Source: Nocardia exalbida NBRC 100660 (GTDB lineage Bacteria > Actinomycetota > Actinomycetes > Mycobacteriales > Mycobacteriaceae). Taken from it: DNA of 64,000 nucleotides. The position numbers were made by a program, and so were the translations under genes. The stretch spans positions 62,001-126,000 of the forward strand of contig NZ_BAFZ01000100.1 in the NCBI RefSeq assembly GCF_000308575.1. The letters run 5' to 3'. Under the pieces are notes generated by a model. The model worked only from the letters and a program-made list of their open reading frames with translations. It was not told the DNA's origin and ran no database searches. Below are positions 43,589-53,793 of this stretch, piece by piece; position 1 is the first letter of the stretch; each line of letters starts with the position of its first letter.

Positions 43589-44662
43589 CTACTTGTTGTT
43601 GTTGTCGTCCGACGAGGGACGGAACGCCTGGGTGGCATCCGAGGAAGGATCGCCACTCTGCTCGCCGCCGAACGGCTTGTTCTGCTGGCTCGGCTGCGCC
43701 TGCTGCTGGCCGTAGCCGGGCGTACCGTAAGGCGCCTGCTGACCGGACTGCTGCTGGCCGCCGAAGTGCTGGGTGACGCTCTCGTCCGGGCGCGGCTGCG
43801 CGCCGTATGGCGAACCCGGCTGCTGAGACGCGCCATAGGCCGTGGTCTGCTGGCTCTGCCCGTAGGGCGACTGCGGCTGGCCGTACGACTGACCCTGCTG
43901 CGCCTGACCGTAACCCGGCTGACTCTGCTGCTGCCCGTAGGGCGAGGGCTGCCCCGCCTGGGACGGGAACTGCGGCGGCGCGGCCTGAGCGCCGTAGCCC
44001 GCCTGACCGTACGGGCCGGCTCCGTAACCGGGCTGGCCCTGGCCGTAGGACTGCTGTCCCTGTCCGTACGACGGCGGCTGCTGGCCGTAGCCGCCCTGGC
44101 CGAATCCGCTCGGCGCGGTGGCCGGGCGCGGCGCGGGGGCCTTGAGGATGCCCGCGTCGAACAGCGCCGCGGCGATCGACACCGCCGCCTGCGCGAAGGC
44201 CAGCACGAGCAGGACGTACGCACCCGCCTTCAGCTCGCTGCCTTCACCGAAGTTGAACGACTGGAACAGCAGCGCGATGAAGCCCGCGGTCGAAGCCGCC
44301 GCCGCCGCGCCGATCCAGTTCTGCTTCGGCAGCAGCGACAGCGCGGCGAGCAGACCGCCCAGCAACAGCAGACCCAGCAGCGGCGTGCCGGACGCCACCT
44401 CGAAGAAGTTGGCCGTTTCCGGTGCGCTGACCCTGCGGCCGCCGATATCGATGGGCTTGCTGCCGAGGAACGGCAGGAAGCCGAGCAGGAAGTTGATCAC
44501 GCCGAGCGCGGCTACGCCGACCACCAGGAAGAACGGCAGACCTTTGGCATCGGAACCGGTAGCGCTCGAACCTGAAGTGGCACCACCCGTCGCCGGGCTC
44601 TGACTGGATGGTGCTGAGGGCTGGGGTGTGTTGTACCCGGAGCCCCCGGTCGGGTAGGACAT
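43589..44662 (-). CDS. DUF5336 membrane protein with Gln/Gly/Tyr-rich tail (Rv0954-like)
   Basis: 357 residues. Four membrane segments (residues about 43-185) include FFLVVGVAALGVINFLLGFL and PLLGLLLLGGLLAALSLL. The N terminus is Ser/Gly/Pro-rich. From residue about 195 the sequence is a repetitive Gln-Gly-Tyr-Pro low-complexity tail (GYGQQPPSYGQGQQSYGQGQ) ending in an Asp-Asn cluster. Rv0954 is a membrane protein connected with cell division, and the perM neighbour fits. The ATG has GGAGA upstream. Confidence 0.85.
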   Translation of the reverse strand: MSYPTGGSGYNTPQPSAPSSQSPATGGATSGSSATGSDAKGLPFFLVVGVAALGVINFLLGFLPFLGSKPIDIGGRRVSAPETANFFEVASGTPLLGLLLLGGLLAALSLLPKQNWIGAAAAASTAGFIALLFQSFNFGEGSELKAGAYVLLVLAFAQAAVSIAAALFDAGILKAPAPRPATAPSGFGQGGYGQQPPSYGQGQQSYGQGQPGYGAGPYGQAGYGAQAAPPQFPSQAGQPSPYGQQQSQPGYGQAQQGQSYGQPQSPYGQSQQTTAYGASQQPGSPYGAQPRPDESVTQHFGGQQQSGQQAPYGTPGYGQQQAQPSQQNKPFGGEQSGDPSSDATQAFRPSSDDNNNK

Positions 44663-45051
44663 GTCGTCGTCTCCTCAATCGAGTCGTACATGGTCTTCAC
44701 GGCTGGATTACTTCTGACGCTACTGCACTGTCTCGCCCCGGTCACCCCGCCGCGACGGCCGGAATGGGCGAGTCCGCCCGTATCCCGGCAGGTCGCGGCA
44801 CATGTCCGGCGCGAAGCACCTAGCGAGACCACCTACCGCTCCTTGAAACTGTTGCCCGCGATGGCGCTTTTCACACCACGGGGGTTCTCAATAGCGGGGA
44901 ATTTCCGGCGACAGGTCGATGAACCATCCATTCGGCTGCCTCGTGTGAACAGAGAAGGGGACGACGGAGCCCCCGGCACATCGAACAGTTCCGCGCGTGG
45001 CGGGTCCGGATGCTCGGCTACTGCCCAAGCCAGAGCCCGCCGCCACACATG
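44663..45051. other. gene-free stretch upstream of the DUF5336 gene
   Basis: No supported gene on either strand. It contains the promoter of the DUF5336 gene (near 44690-44760, AT-richer) and otherwise ordinary sequence up to the sucD terminator. Confidence 0.5.
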
Positions 45052-45088
45052 ACGAAGGCCGCCCCCCGAATTCGGAGGCGGCCTTCGT
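45052..45088 (-). terminator. terminator of sucCD
   Basis: ACGAAGGCCGCC pairs with GGCGGCCTTCGT around a 13-base loop, starting 14 bases past the sucD stop. Confidence 0.85.
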
Positions 45089-45101
45089 GCGCGGGGGGAG
45101 A

Positions 45102-46016
45102 TCAGGCGGTGATGCTGGCCTTCTCCAGGATCTCGCGAGCCAGCGCGGCGGTCTCGGACGGCGTCTTGCCGACCTTCACGCCCGCGGCCTCCAGCGCGTC
45201 CTTCTTCGCCTGGGCCGTGCCCGACGAGCCGGACACGATGGCGCCCGCGTGGCCCATCGTCTTGCCCTCGGGGGCGGTGAAGCCCGCCACGTAGCCGACG
45301 ACCGGCTTGGTGACGTTGGCCTTGATGTAGGCCGCGGCCCGCTCCTCGGCGTCGCCGCCGATCTCGCCGATCATCACGATCAGCTTGGTCTCCGGGTCCT
45401 TCTCGAACGCCTCGATGGCGTCGATGTGGGTGGTGCCGATGACCGGGTCGCCGCCGATGCCGATGGAGGTCGAGAAGCCGAAGTCACGCAGCTCGTACAT
45501 CATCTGGTAAGTCAGCGTGCCAGACTTGGAGACCAGGCCGATCGGGCCCTTGCCGGTGATGTTGGCCGGCGTGATGCCGACCAGCGACTCGCCGGGGGTG
45601 ATGATGCCGGGGCAGTTCGGGCCGATGATCCGGGTCTTGGCGCCCTTCTCCACGTTGTAGGCCCACGCGTAGGCGGTGTCCTGCACCGGGATGCCCTCGG
45701 TGATGACCACCAGCAGCGGGATCTCCGCGTCGATGGCCTCGATGATGGCGTCCTTGGCGAACTTCGGCGGCACGAACGCGATGGACACGTCGGCGCCGGT
45801 CTCCTTGATGGCCTCCGCGACGGTGCCGAACACCGGCAGCTCGACCGCGTTGCCGTCTTTGTCGGTGTGCGCGACGGTGGTGCCCGCCTTGCGCGCGTTC
45901 ACACCGCCGACGATCTGGGTGCCCGCCTTCAGCATCAGCGCGGTGTGCTTGGTGCCCTCGCCGCCGGTGATGCCCTGGACGATGACCTTGGAATCCTTGT
46001 TCAGGAAGATAGACAT
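45102..46016 (-). CDS. sucD: succinyl-CoA synthetase alpha subunit
   Basis: 304 residues. CoA-binding motif KVIVQGITGGEGTKH at the N terminus, then GPNCPGIITPGES, and active-site His in MGHAGAIVSGSSGTA. With SucC it makes succinate and ATP or GTP from succinyl-CoA in the TCA cycle. It follows sucC by 25 bases. Confidence 0.98.
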   Translation of the reverse strand: MSIFLNKDSKVIVQGITGGEGTKHTALMLKAGTQIVGGVNARKAGTTVAHTDKDGNAVELPVFGTVAEAIKETGADVSIAFVPPKFAKDAIIEAIDAEIPLLVVITEGIPVQDTAYAWAYNVEKGAKTRIIGPNCPGIITPGESLVGITPANITGKGPIGLVSKSGTLTYQMMYELRDFGFSTSIGIGGDPVIGTTHIDAIEAFEKDPETKLIVMIGEIGGDAEERAAAYIKANVTKPVVGYVAGFTAPEGKTMGHAGAIVSGSSGTAQAKKDALEAAGVKVGKTPSETAALAREILEKASITA

Positions 46017-46041
46017 TCTTTTCGTCCTTACTCGGCCGTCG

Positions 46042-47208
<1,167 letters not shown>

Positions 47209-47635
47209 GTACTCACCGTCTCGTCTGCGTTGTGATGACAACGTCTTTGTTGGCGGCCCGACGTCGGAAGCGGGTCGGGTCGGACTCTAATCAGTCACAT
47301 GGAGGGCCAATCGGCCACGTTCATCCTAAGTGGCGCAGGTCACGGAGTGCCGCCCAGGGCGGCAAAACCGCTGGCCAACGCTACTGGCGAGTAGGTTGCT
47401 GACACCGCGCCAGGTAGAGCGGGCGAACCCGGGAGCGAACCGCGATCTACTACGAATCGTCGTTGAACGACCTCTCCGGAGTGCCCATACAGCAGTGAGA
47501 TATTCCGTGGGGTTAGGGTGATGAATCTCACATGTTTGTCACGGACCCCGCACACCGCTTGTGGGCACGACATCGTTTCGTTACCGTCATTGCGGTCGAT
47601 GTCACAACACGGTCACGACTAGGAGGACGGCAAGC
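47209..47635. other. divergent gap between sucC and the M23 leader ORF
   Basis: No gene is supported. A hairpin with TGCCGCC/GGCGGCA arms lies at 47350-47366, and the sucC promoter region is near 47210-47330. On the plus side, AT-richer sequence at about 47490-47600 probably holds the M23 promoter. I looked for a c-di-AMP riboswitch here and did not find a convincing one. Confidence 0.45.
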
Positions 47636-47749
47636 TTGACGCAGCACAGCACTCCGCAGACGGAGAGCCGCTCCGCATTCGACCGATCGACGCCGCTGGT
47701 CAAGCGGCATCCGAGTTCCATCCGCTTCACGATGTGGCACCGCCGATGA
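47636..47749 (+). CDS. 37-residue ORF translationally coupled to the M23 endopeptidase
   Basis: TTG at 47636 is preceded by AGGAGG with a nine-base spacing, the best ribosome site in this area. The peptide is polar and basic (ending IRFTMWHRR) and its TGA overlaps the ATG at 47746 as ATGA. The M23 gene has no clear ribosome site of its own, so translation probably depends on this ORF. Its sequence resembles no domain I know. Confidence 0.5.
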   Translation: MTQHSTPQTESRSAFDRSTPLVKRHPSSIRFTMWHRR

Positions 47750-49002
47750 ACCACAGCTCCACCTTCGCTTCCGATGATCGCTTGCGGTCGGGACATCGTT
47801 ATCGCCCCGACGACGAGCCCTTCGCTCCGGCGGCCCGCCACGCAGGCCCCTCGTTCGACCAGCATCACGCCGGGTACGAGGCAGCGCCGCAGGCGGAATA
47901 CGACTTCCGTCCCGCCGGTGGCGATTACGGCTTCGCGGCCGAGCCCGCTCACGATTCGGGCTACGCCCAGCCGGCCTACGAGAACGCGGCCTACGACAAC
48001 GCCTGGGACACCAACAGCGCGTGGTCGCAACAGAATTGGGCACAGGAGAACTCCTGGTCCGACGGTGGCGCCTGGAACTCCGGCGACGCGTGGGCCGAGC
48101 AGGAGCCCTGGACGCCCGACGAGAAATCCTGGGTGTCCGACACCGGCTGCTGGGCTCCCGAGGAATCCTGGGCGACCGAGACCCCCGAGGCCGAGGCCGA
48201 GGCCGACGAGCAGTCGAGCGCACCCGTCCTCCCGACCGTCATCCGTGGGGGCCGCTCCACGAACAAGCGCGGTGGCGCACATCGGGTAGCGGCGCCGCCC
48301 GCAGCTCTCAAGGGTCGGGCCGCGGTCGCCGCCGTCGCCGCGGGCGCGGTCGTCGCGGCCGGGCAGGCCGCGTTCGCCTCGCCCGAACAGCCGTCGCAGG
48401 CGGTCGATTACGAAGCCGCGGGGCAGATCCACGAGATCGCCGCGCAGTCGATGAACATGGCCGATCCGACGGCGGCGCCGGACTCCCCCCAGGTGCTGAA
48501 CGTCTCCTCGCCCGCCCATCTCGACCAGTTCAACGACATCCTGCAAAAGGGCCAGAAGTACGCCGAGGACCTCGCCGCCCAGGAGTCCGCGAAACTTCGC
48601 CCGCTCTTCACCAAGTTCGCCGCGGGCACGTTCACCTCCGGCTTCGGCGCCCGCTGGGGTGTGCAGCATCTGGGCATCGACATCGCGGGCCCGATCGGCA
48701 CCCCGATCTACGCCGTCGCCGACGGCACCGTGCTCGAGGCCGGTCCCGCGTCGGGCTTCGGCATGTGGGTCCGCCTGTTGCACGACGACGGCACCGTCAC
48801 CATCTACGGCCACATCGACACCGCCACGGTGTCGCAGGGCCAGCGCGTGCTCGCCGGAGACCAGATCGCCACCATCGGCAACCGCGGCTTCTCCACCGGC
48901 CCGCACTGCCACTTCGAGGTCTGGCTGAACGGCGTCGACAAGGTCGACCCGCTGCCCTGGCTGGCAACCCGCGGCATCAGCTTGGGCCCGCAGCGCGACT
49001 GA
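47746..49002 (+). CDS. M23/LytM-family metalloendopeptidase
   Basis: 418 residues from ATG 47746; GTG 47734 is possible. A long Trp, Ser, Glu-rich disordered region covers residues 1-165. A membrane or signal segment (AAVAAVAAGAVVAAGQAAFAS) follows, then the C-terminal peptidase with HLGIDIAGPIGTPIYA (zinc His and Asp) and GPHCHFEVWLNG (HxH). It would cut peptidoglycan cross-bridges outside the membrane. Position matches Rv0950c, divergent from sucCD. The very long cytoplasmic part may localise it to growth sites. Confidence 0.92.
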   Translation: MNHSSTFASDDRLRSGHRYRPDDEPFAPAARHAGPSFDQHHAGYEAAPQAEYDFRPAGGDYGFAAEPAHDSGYAQPAYENAAYDNAWDTNSAWSQQNWAQENSWSDGGAWNSGDAWAEQEPWTPDEKSWVSDTGCWAPEESWATETPEAEAEADEQSSAPVLPTVIRGGRSTNKRGGAHRVAAPPAALKGRAAVAAVAAGAVVAAGQAAFASPEQPSQAVDYEAAGQIHEIAAQSMNMADPTAAPDSPQVLNVSSPAHLDQFNDILQKGQKYAEDLAAQESAKLRPLFTKFAAGTFTSGFGARWGVQHLGIDIAGPIGTPIYAVADGTVLEAGPASGFGMWVRLLHDDGTVTIYGHIDTATVSQGQRVLAGDQIATIGNRGFSTGPHCHFEVWLNGVDKVDPLPWLATRGISLGPQRD

Positions 49003-49063
49003 GCGGCGCGTCCGTCAGAGACGCGCCGCTCACGGTGCCGGTCCGAGTAAGGCGGTGCGCCGT

Positions 49064-49390
49064 ATGTCGGCGGCTTCCGTGTGTGTGCCGATTTTCCAGC
49101 GGAGTAGGCTGGTTTCGGCCGCGCAAGCGATCATCGACCGGGTAGCCGCCGAGTGGCGTGCCGAGCGCGAACGCGAACGGATTCGCGCCGAGCGGCCCGA
49201 CCCCGGTCTGTGGCCTGCCGGTTGCCCGCATGAAGCTCCCGAGCACCCGCTGAGCGTTTCCGAAGCACACCAGACGATGCAGCGGCACGGGGAATGCCGC
49301 GCGGACCAGTGCCCGAGTAAGGCGGCGGCCCGGCGGACGCTCATCGAGGCCGGGCGCATGAAGCCGGACACCTCACGGGAGGAGCGCTGA
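49064..49390 (+). CDS. small hypothetical protein, Cys/His-containing
   Basis: About 108 residues from ATG 49064 (ATG 49055 also possible). A basic helical part (AAQAIIDRVAAEWRAERERER) is followed by PAGCPHEAPEHPLSVSEAHQ and GECRADQCPSKAAAR, where three Cys and several His could bind metal. It resembles short actinobacterial proteins of unknown role near pcrA. Confidence 0.6.
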   Translation: MSAASVCVPIFQRSRLVSAAQAIIDRVAAEWRAERERERIRAERPDPGLWPAGCPHEAPEHPLSVSEAHQTMQRHGECRADQCPSKAAARRTLIEAGRMKPDTSREER

Positions 49391-49584
49391 ACGCGTTGCG
49401 GTCCGCTGCGGCCGGTCCGGTCGCGCTGGACACGCCTTCGAACAGGCACGAACTACTCGGTTCACAGGACGGATCGTGTCTGCACGAAGACGTCGGAGAC
49501 TCGGCCTGACCACGCTCCCTCGTCCGATGGGGAGCTGTCCAGCGCAGCCTCGACGAGACTGCCCGGGCGGCGACGTGGCCCCGA

Positions 49585-49750
49585 TCAGTTCCGCACGCGT
49601 ACCGGTACGTTGGTCCAGCCCGCGACGCTGGTTTGCGTCGCCTTTCGCAAACCCGCTCTGTTCACCTCGTATTCGGGCATGAAGTCGAGCATCGCGTCCA
49701 AGGCGATCCGGCCTTCCAGGCGTGCGACGGCGGCGTGCGGCCGGCCGTGC
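49585..49750 (-). pseudogene. C-terminal remnant of a cytochrome P450
   Basis: The frame ending at 49585 reads ARLEGRIALDAMLDFMPEYEV and SVAGWTNVPVRVRN, the last 50 residues of a typical class I bacterial P450. The heme loop just before is destroyed: RHGRPHAAVARLEG lacks the Cys. Further upstream nothing matches. The rest of 49391-49923 holds no intact gene. Confidence 0.7.
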
Positions 49751-49923
49751 CGCACTACCTCGTCGCAGGCGACGACAAGGCGGCCTTCCTCGCCCAGCTC
49801 CGTCATGCGGCGGGGATCGACGCGTCCAACCGGCTGGGGAGTCGCCAACGAAACAGGGTTCGGCCGCGGGCTGACGCGGAGCAGTCTGGTTCGCCGCGTC
49901 ACGGTCGATGAGGTCGGCCGCGC

Positions 49924-50349
49924 CTAGGGTGCGGCCGCGATCGCGAGACCGAGCAACGCGATGACCTTGGCGATCTCCAGGCCGATGTACCAGTAGTGCG
50001 CGTGCGAGCGCGGCAGATCCTCGCCCGCCAGCACGCGATCGGCGCGGCGGGACAGCGGCGGGCGCACCACGAGGATCTGGACGGCCAGCAACACCACGGC
50101 CACGCCCAGCCACAACCAAGTCGGCTTGCCGGGCCCGGTGATCAGTGCGGCGACCACCAGCAGCACGGCGAGCACGGTCTCTACGGCGTTCAGGGCACGG
50201 AACACCAAGCGGCCGATGCCGAGTCCCAGCGGCAGTGTGACCCCCGGGGCACGGAACTTCAGCGGCGCTTCCAAGAACGAGATGGCCAGCACCATGCCGA
50301 GCCACAGCATGGGCAGAAACCACAGGATGTGCCGCGCGACCGTGTCCAT
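49924..50349 (-). CDS. small integral membrane protein of unknown function
   Basis: 141 residues with four membrane segments (HILWFLPMLWLGMVLAISF, AVETVLAVLLVVAALI, LWLGVAVVLLAVQILVV, IAKVIALLGLAIAAA). EAPLKFRAPGVTLPLGLGIGR and YWYIGLEIAKV look conserved; the layout recalls DUF4149-like proteins. It lies downstream of pcrA on the same strand. Confidence 0.72.
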   Translation of the reverse strand: MDTVARHILWFLPMLWLGMVLAISFLEAPLKFRAPGVTLPLGLGIGRLVFRALNAVETVLAVLLVVAALITGPGKPTWLWLGVAVVLLAVQILVVRPPLSRRADRVLAGEDLPRSHAHYWYIGLEIAKVIALLGLAIAAAP

Positions 50350-50412
50350 AGCGCGGACCTTACCGGCGGAACGAGTCCGCGCGGCAGGGTCCGAAGGCCC
50401 GGGCCCGGTAGC

Positions 50413-52998
50413 TCAGAGCTTGACCAGCGTCCGGCTGTACTGCGGGATCAACCGGATCTTGCCCGCGGTGCCGAAGTCGATGGTCACCGTGGCCAGCGGC
50501 CCGAAGCCCTCCGCGGCGATCACCCGGCCGAGACCGTATTTGTCGTCGCTGACCCGATCGCCCACGGCGAGCACCAAGTTCGTGTTGTTGCGGGTCGCGC
50601 CGCCGGGGGCGGGCCTGCGCGGGCCGCGATCGCGCAGGCCGGGCCGTGGCTCCGACCACCCGTCGCCGCGCGTCCAATCCCGTTCCAGCCCGTCGTCGTC
50701 ACCGCCGCGACGCCGCAGCCCCCTCGTTCCGGGCGATCCGGCGGGCTCGAGTCTGCGCCAGTCGATGAGGTGGCCGGGGATCTCTTGCAGGAAACGCGAT
50801 TCCGGGTTCGACACCGGTTGCCCCCAGCCGGACCGCACCACCGCCCGCGTCAGGTACAGGCGCTGCCGGGCCCTGGTGATGCCGACGTAGGCGAGGCGGC
50901 GTTCCTCGGCCAGCTCGGTCGGATCGCCGAGCGCCCGCATGTGCGGGAACTGCCCATCCTCCCAACCGGTCACGAACACCACCGGGAATTCCAGGCCTTT
51001 GGCGGTGTGCAGCGTCATCATCGTGACCACGCCGGAGCCCTCGTCCGGGATCTGGTCGGTGTCGGCCACCAGCGAGACCCGCTCCAGGAACGCGGCGAGC
51101 GAACCGGGATCCGGCTCCCCTTCGCCCACCTCGGGCAGCAGCCCCTCCTGCCGGGCCGCCTCCGCGTTGTTCTGCGCCTCCGAGCTGAACTCTCGTGCGA
51201 CGCTGACCAGCTCGTTGAGGTTGTCCAGCCGGGCGCCGTCCTGGGGGTCGTCGGATGCCTCCAGTTCGGCGCGATAACCGGTGCGCTCGAGCACCGCTTC
51301 GACGACGTTGCCGACATCGGGGAAGTCGGACTCCGCGCGTTCGCCTGCGGCCCGGATGTCGTCGAGCAGCTCCAGGAAGCCCGCGATGGCTCGCTGCGCG
51401 CGCGTGTTCAGCAGCGCCACCTTGCCTTCGGCGGCGTCGCGCAGCGCGGCGGCGAAACCGATGCCGCGCTGTTCGGCATGGACCGCCACGCAGGCTTCGG
51501 CGCGGTCGCCGATGCCGCGGCGCGGCGTGTTCAGGATGCGGCGCATGCTCACCGCGTCCTCCGGGTTCTCCAGCACCCGCAGGTAGGCGACGATGTCGCG
51601 CACCTCTTTGCGCTCGTAGAAGCGGACGCCGCCGACCACCTTGTAGGGCAGGCCCATCCGGATGAAGATCTCTTCCAGCGCGCGGGAGTTGTTGTTGGTG
51701 CGGTAGAACACGGCGACGTCGCCGTAGTTGGCCTCGCCCTGGTCGACCAGCCGGTCGATCTCGCGCGCGACGAACGACGCCTCGTCGTGTTCGTTGTCGG
51801 CGACGTAGCCGGTGATCAGATCGCCTTCGCCGGAATCGGTCCACAGCTTCTTGTCGCGCCGGTTCTCGTTGCGCGAGATCACCGCGTTGGCGGCGGACAG
51901 GATGTGCTGGGTGGAGCGGTAGTTCTGCTCCAGCAGAATGGTTTCGGCGTCGGGGAAGTCGCGCTCGAACTCCTCGATATTGCGGATCGTCGCGCCGCGG
52001 AAGGCGTAGATGGACTGGTCGGCGTCGCCGACGACGCACAGTTCACTCGGCGGGACCCGGTCCTCGGCGCCGTCTTCCACGTGGTGGCCGACCAGCTCGC
52101 GGACCAGAACGTACTGCGCGTGGTTGGTGTCCTGGTACTCGTCCACCAGCACGTGCCGGAACCGGCGGCGGTAGTACTCGGCGACCTGCGGGTGATTCTG
52201 GAGCAACGCCACCGTCTCACCGATGAGGTCGTCGAAGTCCAGCGCGTTCGCCGAGCGCAGCCTGCGCTGGTATTCGGTGTAGACCCGCGCGACCAGGCCG
52301 GGCAGCTCGGTGTCGTCGGATTCCGCGTCGGCGGTGGCGCGGGCCGGATCGATGAGTTCGTTCTTCAGATTGGAGATCGCCGTCGCCAGCAGGCGTGCGG
52401 AGTACTTCTTGGTGTCGATGTCGAGGTCGCGGCTGATCATGGTGAGCAGGCGCCGCGAATCGTCCGCGTCGTAGATCGAGAAGTTGGAGTTCAGCCCGGA
52501 CAGCAGCGCCGCCTGGGTGCGCAGGATGCGGACGCAACTGGAGTGGAACGTCGACACCCACATGGCGTTCGCCCGCGGGCCGACCAGTCCGGTCACCCGC
52601 TCCCGCATCTCCGCGGCGGCTTTGTTGGTGAACGTGATGGCCAGCACCTGGCCCGGCGTGACGCCACGGGCGGCCAGCAGGTAGGCGATGCGGCGGGTGA
52701 GCACCGCCGTCTTGCCCGAGCCCGCGCCCGCCACGATGAGCAGCGGGGATCCGGTGTGCACGACCGCCGCGCGCTGCGGCGGATTCAAGCCGTCGAGCAG
52801 CCGCTCGGCCTCCTCGGCGCGCCGCTGTTCCCGCTCGGCGCGCTGCCGCTCGCGCTCCGCGTCGGTCGGCGGCGCCGCGCCGACGGCGGCGGGCTGCGAC
52901 CCCTCCGCCGCGTTACCGCCGGCGAACTGCGGTTTCGATGCCGGATCCGGGTGCACGATCCGACCGGCCTGCGTCTTGGGAGCCACCGTGATGTCCAT
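50413..52998 (-). CDS. pcrA: ATP-dependent DNA helicase PcrA/UvrD1
   Basis: 861 residues. After a charged 65-residue N terminus the SF1A motifs run in order: LNPPQRAAV (Q), AGAGSGKTAVLT (Walker A), VDEYQDTNHAQY (II), VGDADQSIYAFRGA (III), LEQNYRST (IV), TLHTAKGLEFPVVF (V), VGITRARQRLYL (VI). The C-terminal Tudor-like part (VGDRVSDDKYGLGRVIA) binds RNA polymerase in this family. It works in repair and in removing stalled polymerase. Confidence 0.97.
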   Translation of the reverse strand: MDITVAPKTQAGRIVHPDPASKPQFAGGNAAEGSQPAAVGAAPPTDAERERQRAEREQRRAEEAERLLDGLNPPQRAAVVHTGSPLLIVAGAGSGKTAVLTRRIAYLLAARGVTPGQVLAITFTNKAAAEMRERVTGLVGPRANAMWVSTFHSSCVRILRTQAALLSGLNSNFSIYDADDSRRLLTMISRDLDIDTKKYSARLLATAISNLKNELIDPARATADAESDDTELPGLVARVYTEYQRRLRSANALDFDDLIGETVALLQNHPQVAEYYRRRFRHVLVDEYQDTNHAQYVLVRELVGHHVEDGAEDRVPPSELCVVGDADQSIYAFRGATIRNIEEFERDFPDAETILLEQNYRSTQHILSAANAVISRNENRRDKKLWTDSGEGDLITGYVADNEHDEASFVAREIDRLVDQGEANYGDVAVFYRTNNNSRALEEIFIRMGLPYKVVGGVRFYERKEVRDIVAYLRVLENPEDAVSMRRILNTPRRGIGDRAEACVAVHAEQRGIGFAAALRDAAEGKVALLNTRAQRAIAGFLELLDDIRAAGERAESDFPDVGNVVEAVLERTGYRAELEASDDPQDGARLDNLNELVSVAREFSSEAQNNAEAARQEGLLPEVGEGEPDPGSLAAFLERVSLVADTDQIPDEGSGVVTMMTLHTAKGLEFPVVFVTGWEDGQFPHMRALGDPTELAEERRLAYVGITRARQRLYLTRAVVRSGWGQPVSNPESRFLQEIPGHLIDWRRLEPAGSPGTRGLRRRGGDDDGLERDWTRGDGWSEPRPGLRDRGPRRPAPGGATRNNTNLVLAVGDRVSDDKYGLGRVIAAEGFGPLATVTIDFGTAGKIRLIPQYSRTLVKL

Positions 52999-53379
52999 CG
53001 TCCATCCACGCTACCGGCGGCCACCGACACAGATGAAGCCCCGGGTGAGATCGGTATCGGTTCGGCGCCGGATGGCTGAACGGCGAGTGAACTCCCGCTG
53101 GTGGGAAGGCGAGTGAAACAACCTGCGAATCTCACGCGATTCCCAAACGTATATGTTTTGCATACCCCCCAGCCCGTGGCACACTGGCGACATGCTCAGC
53201 GCCTTCGCCAGACATCCGATTCGGCTGCCAGCCGAACGCCGGGATCGCGGAGCCTGTACCTGAGCACACCTTTCTGGGGGGACAATACGAGGCCCCACCA
53301 GGTCTGTTTCACGGTGAAAGAACCGATCGGTAACGAGCCGCGAGCACGCGCCGATCCATGTTCTGACACGAGGAGATGA
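52999..53379. other. divergent gap between pcrA and chorismate mutase
   Basis: No gene is supported. AT-rich sequence near 53140-53165 (including ATATGTTTTGCATAC) is the likely promoter area of the chorismate mutase gene. Confidence 0.45.
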
Positions 53380-53676
53380 ATGATGAGCACCCCTGCCACG
53401 ACGACCGGGTCCGAATCGGCGCTGCCGCAGACCGAGGCCGAGATCGACAAGCTCCGCAAGGAGATCGATCGTCTCGACGCCGAGATCCTGGCCGCGATCA
53501 AGCGCCGGACGGAGATCTCCCGGATCATCGGCCGGACGCGCATGGCGTCGGGCGGGCCGCGCCTTGTGCACAGTCGCGAGATGAAGGTGCTGGAGCGCTT
53601 CAGCGAGCTCGGCCAGGAAGGCCACACCCTCGCCATGCTGCTGCTTCGCCTCGGCCGCGGTCGTCTCGGCCACTGA
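53380..53676 (+). CDS. AroQ-type chorismate mutase
   Basis: 98 residues, ATG 53380 or 53383 after GAGGAG. The helical AroQ-delta core has IDKLRKEIDRLDAEILAAIK, RRTEISRIIGRTR and RLVHSREMKVLERF, with the active-site Arg and Glu positions. It converts chorismate to prephenate. Small enzymes of this class (Rv0948c) depend on DAHP synthase for full activity, which is encoded elsewhere. Confidence 0.95.
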   Translation: MMSTPATTTGSESALPQTEAEIDKLRKEIDRLDAEILAAIKRRTEISRIIGRTRMASGGPRLVHSREMKVLERFSELGQEGHTLAMLLLRLGRGRLGH

Positions 53677-53793
53677 ACTGAGAGCACGCGGCGCGCTCGC
53701 CGAGACCGTCGCTTCCCCTGGCCGCCCCGGGTGTACATGCACCCCGGGGCGGTCGCCTCATGTCCGCCCCGTGCCCGCGCAGGTCCACCGACG

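Noticed and set aside
47350..47640. Possible c-di-AMP (ydaO-type) riboswitch upstream of the M23 gene
   Set aside because: Such elements occur before wall hydrolases in actinobacteria, but I could not find the conserved paired core here.
49996..53079. Plus-strand open frame of 1027 codons opposite pcrA
   Set aside because: Antisense shadow; all helicase motifs lie on the minus strand.
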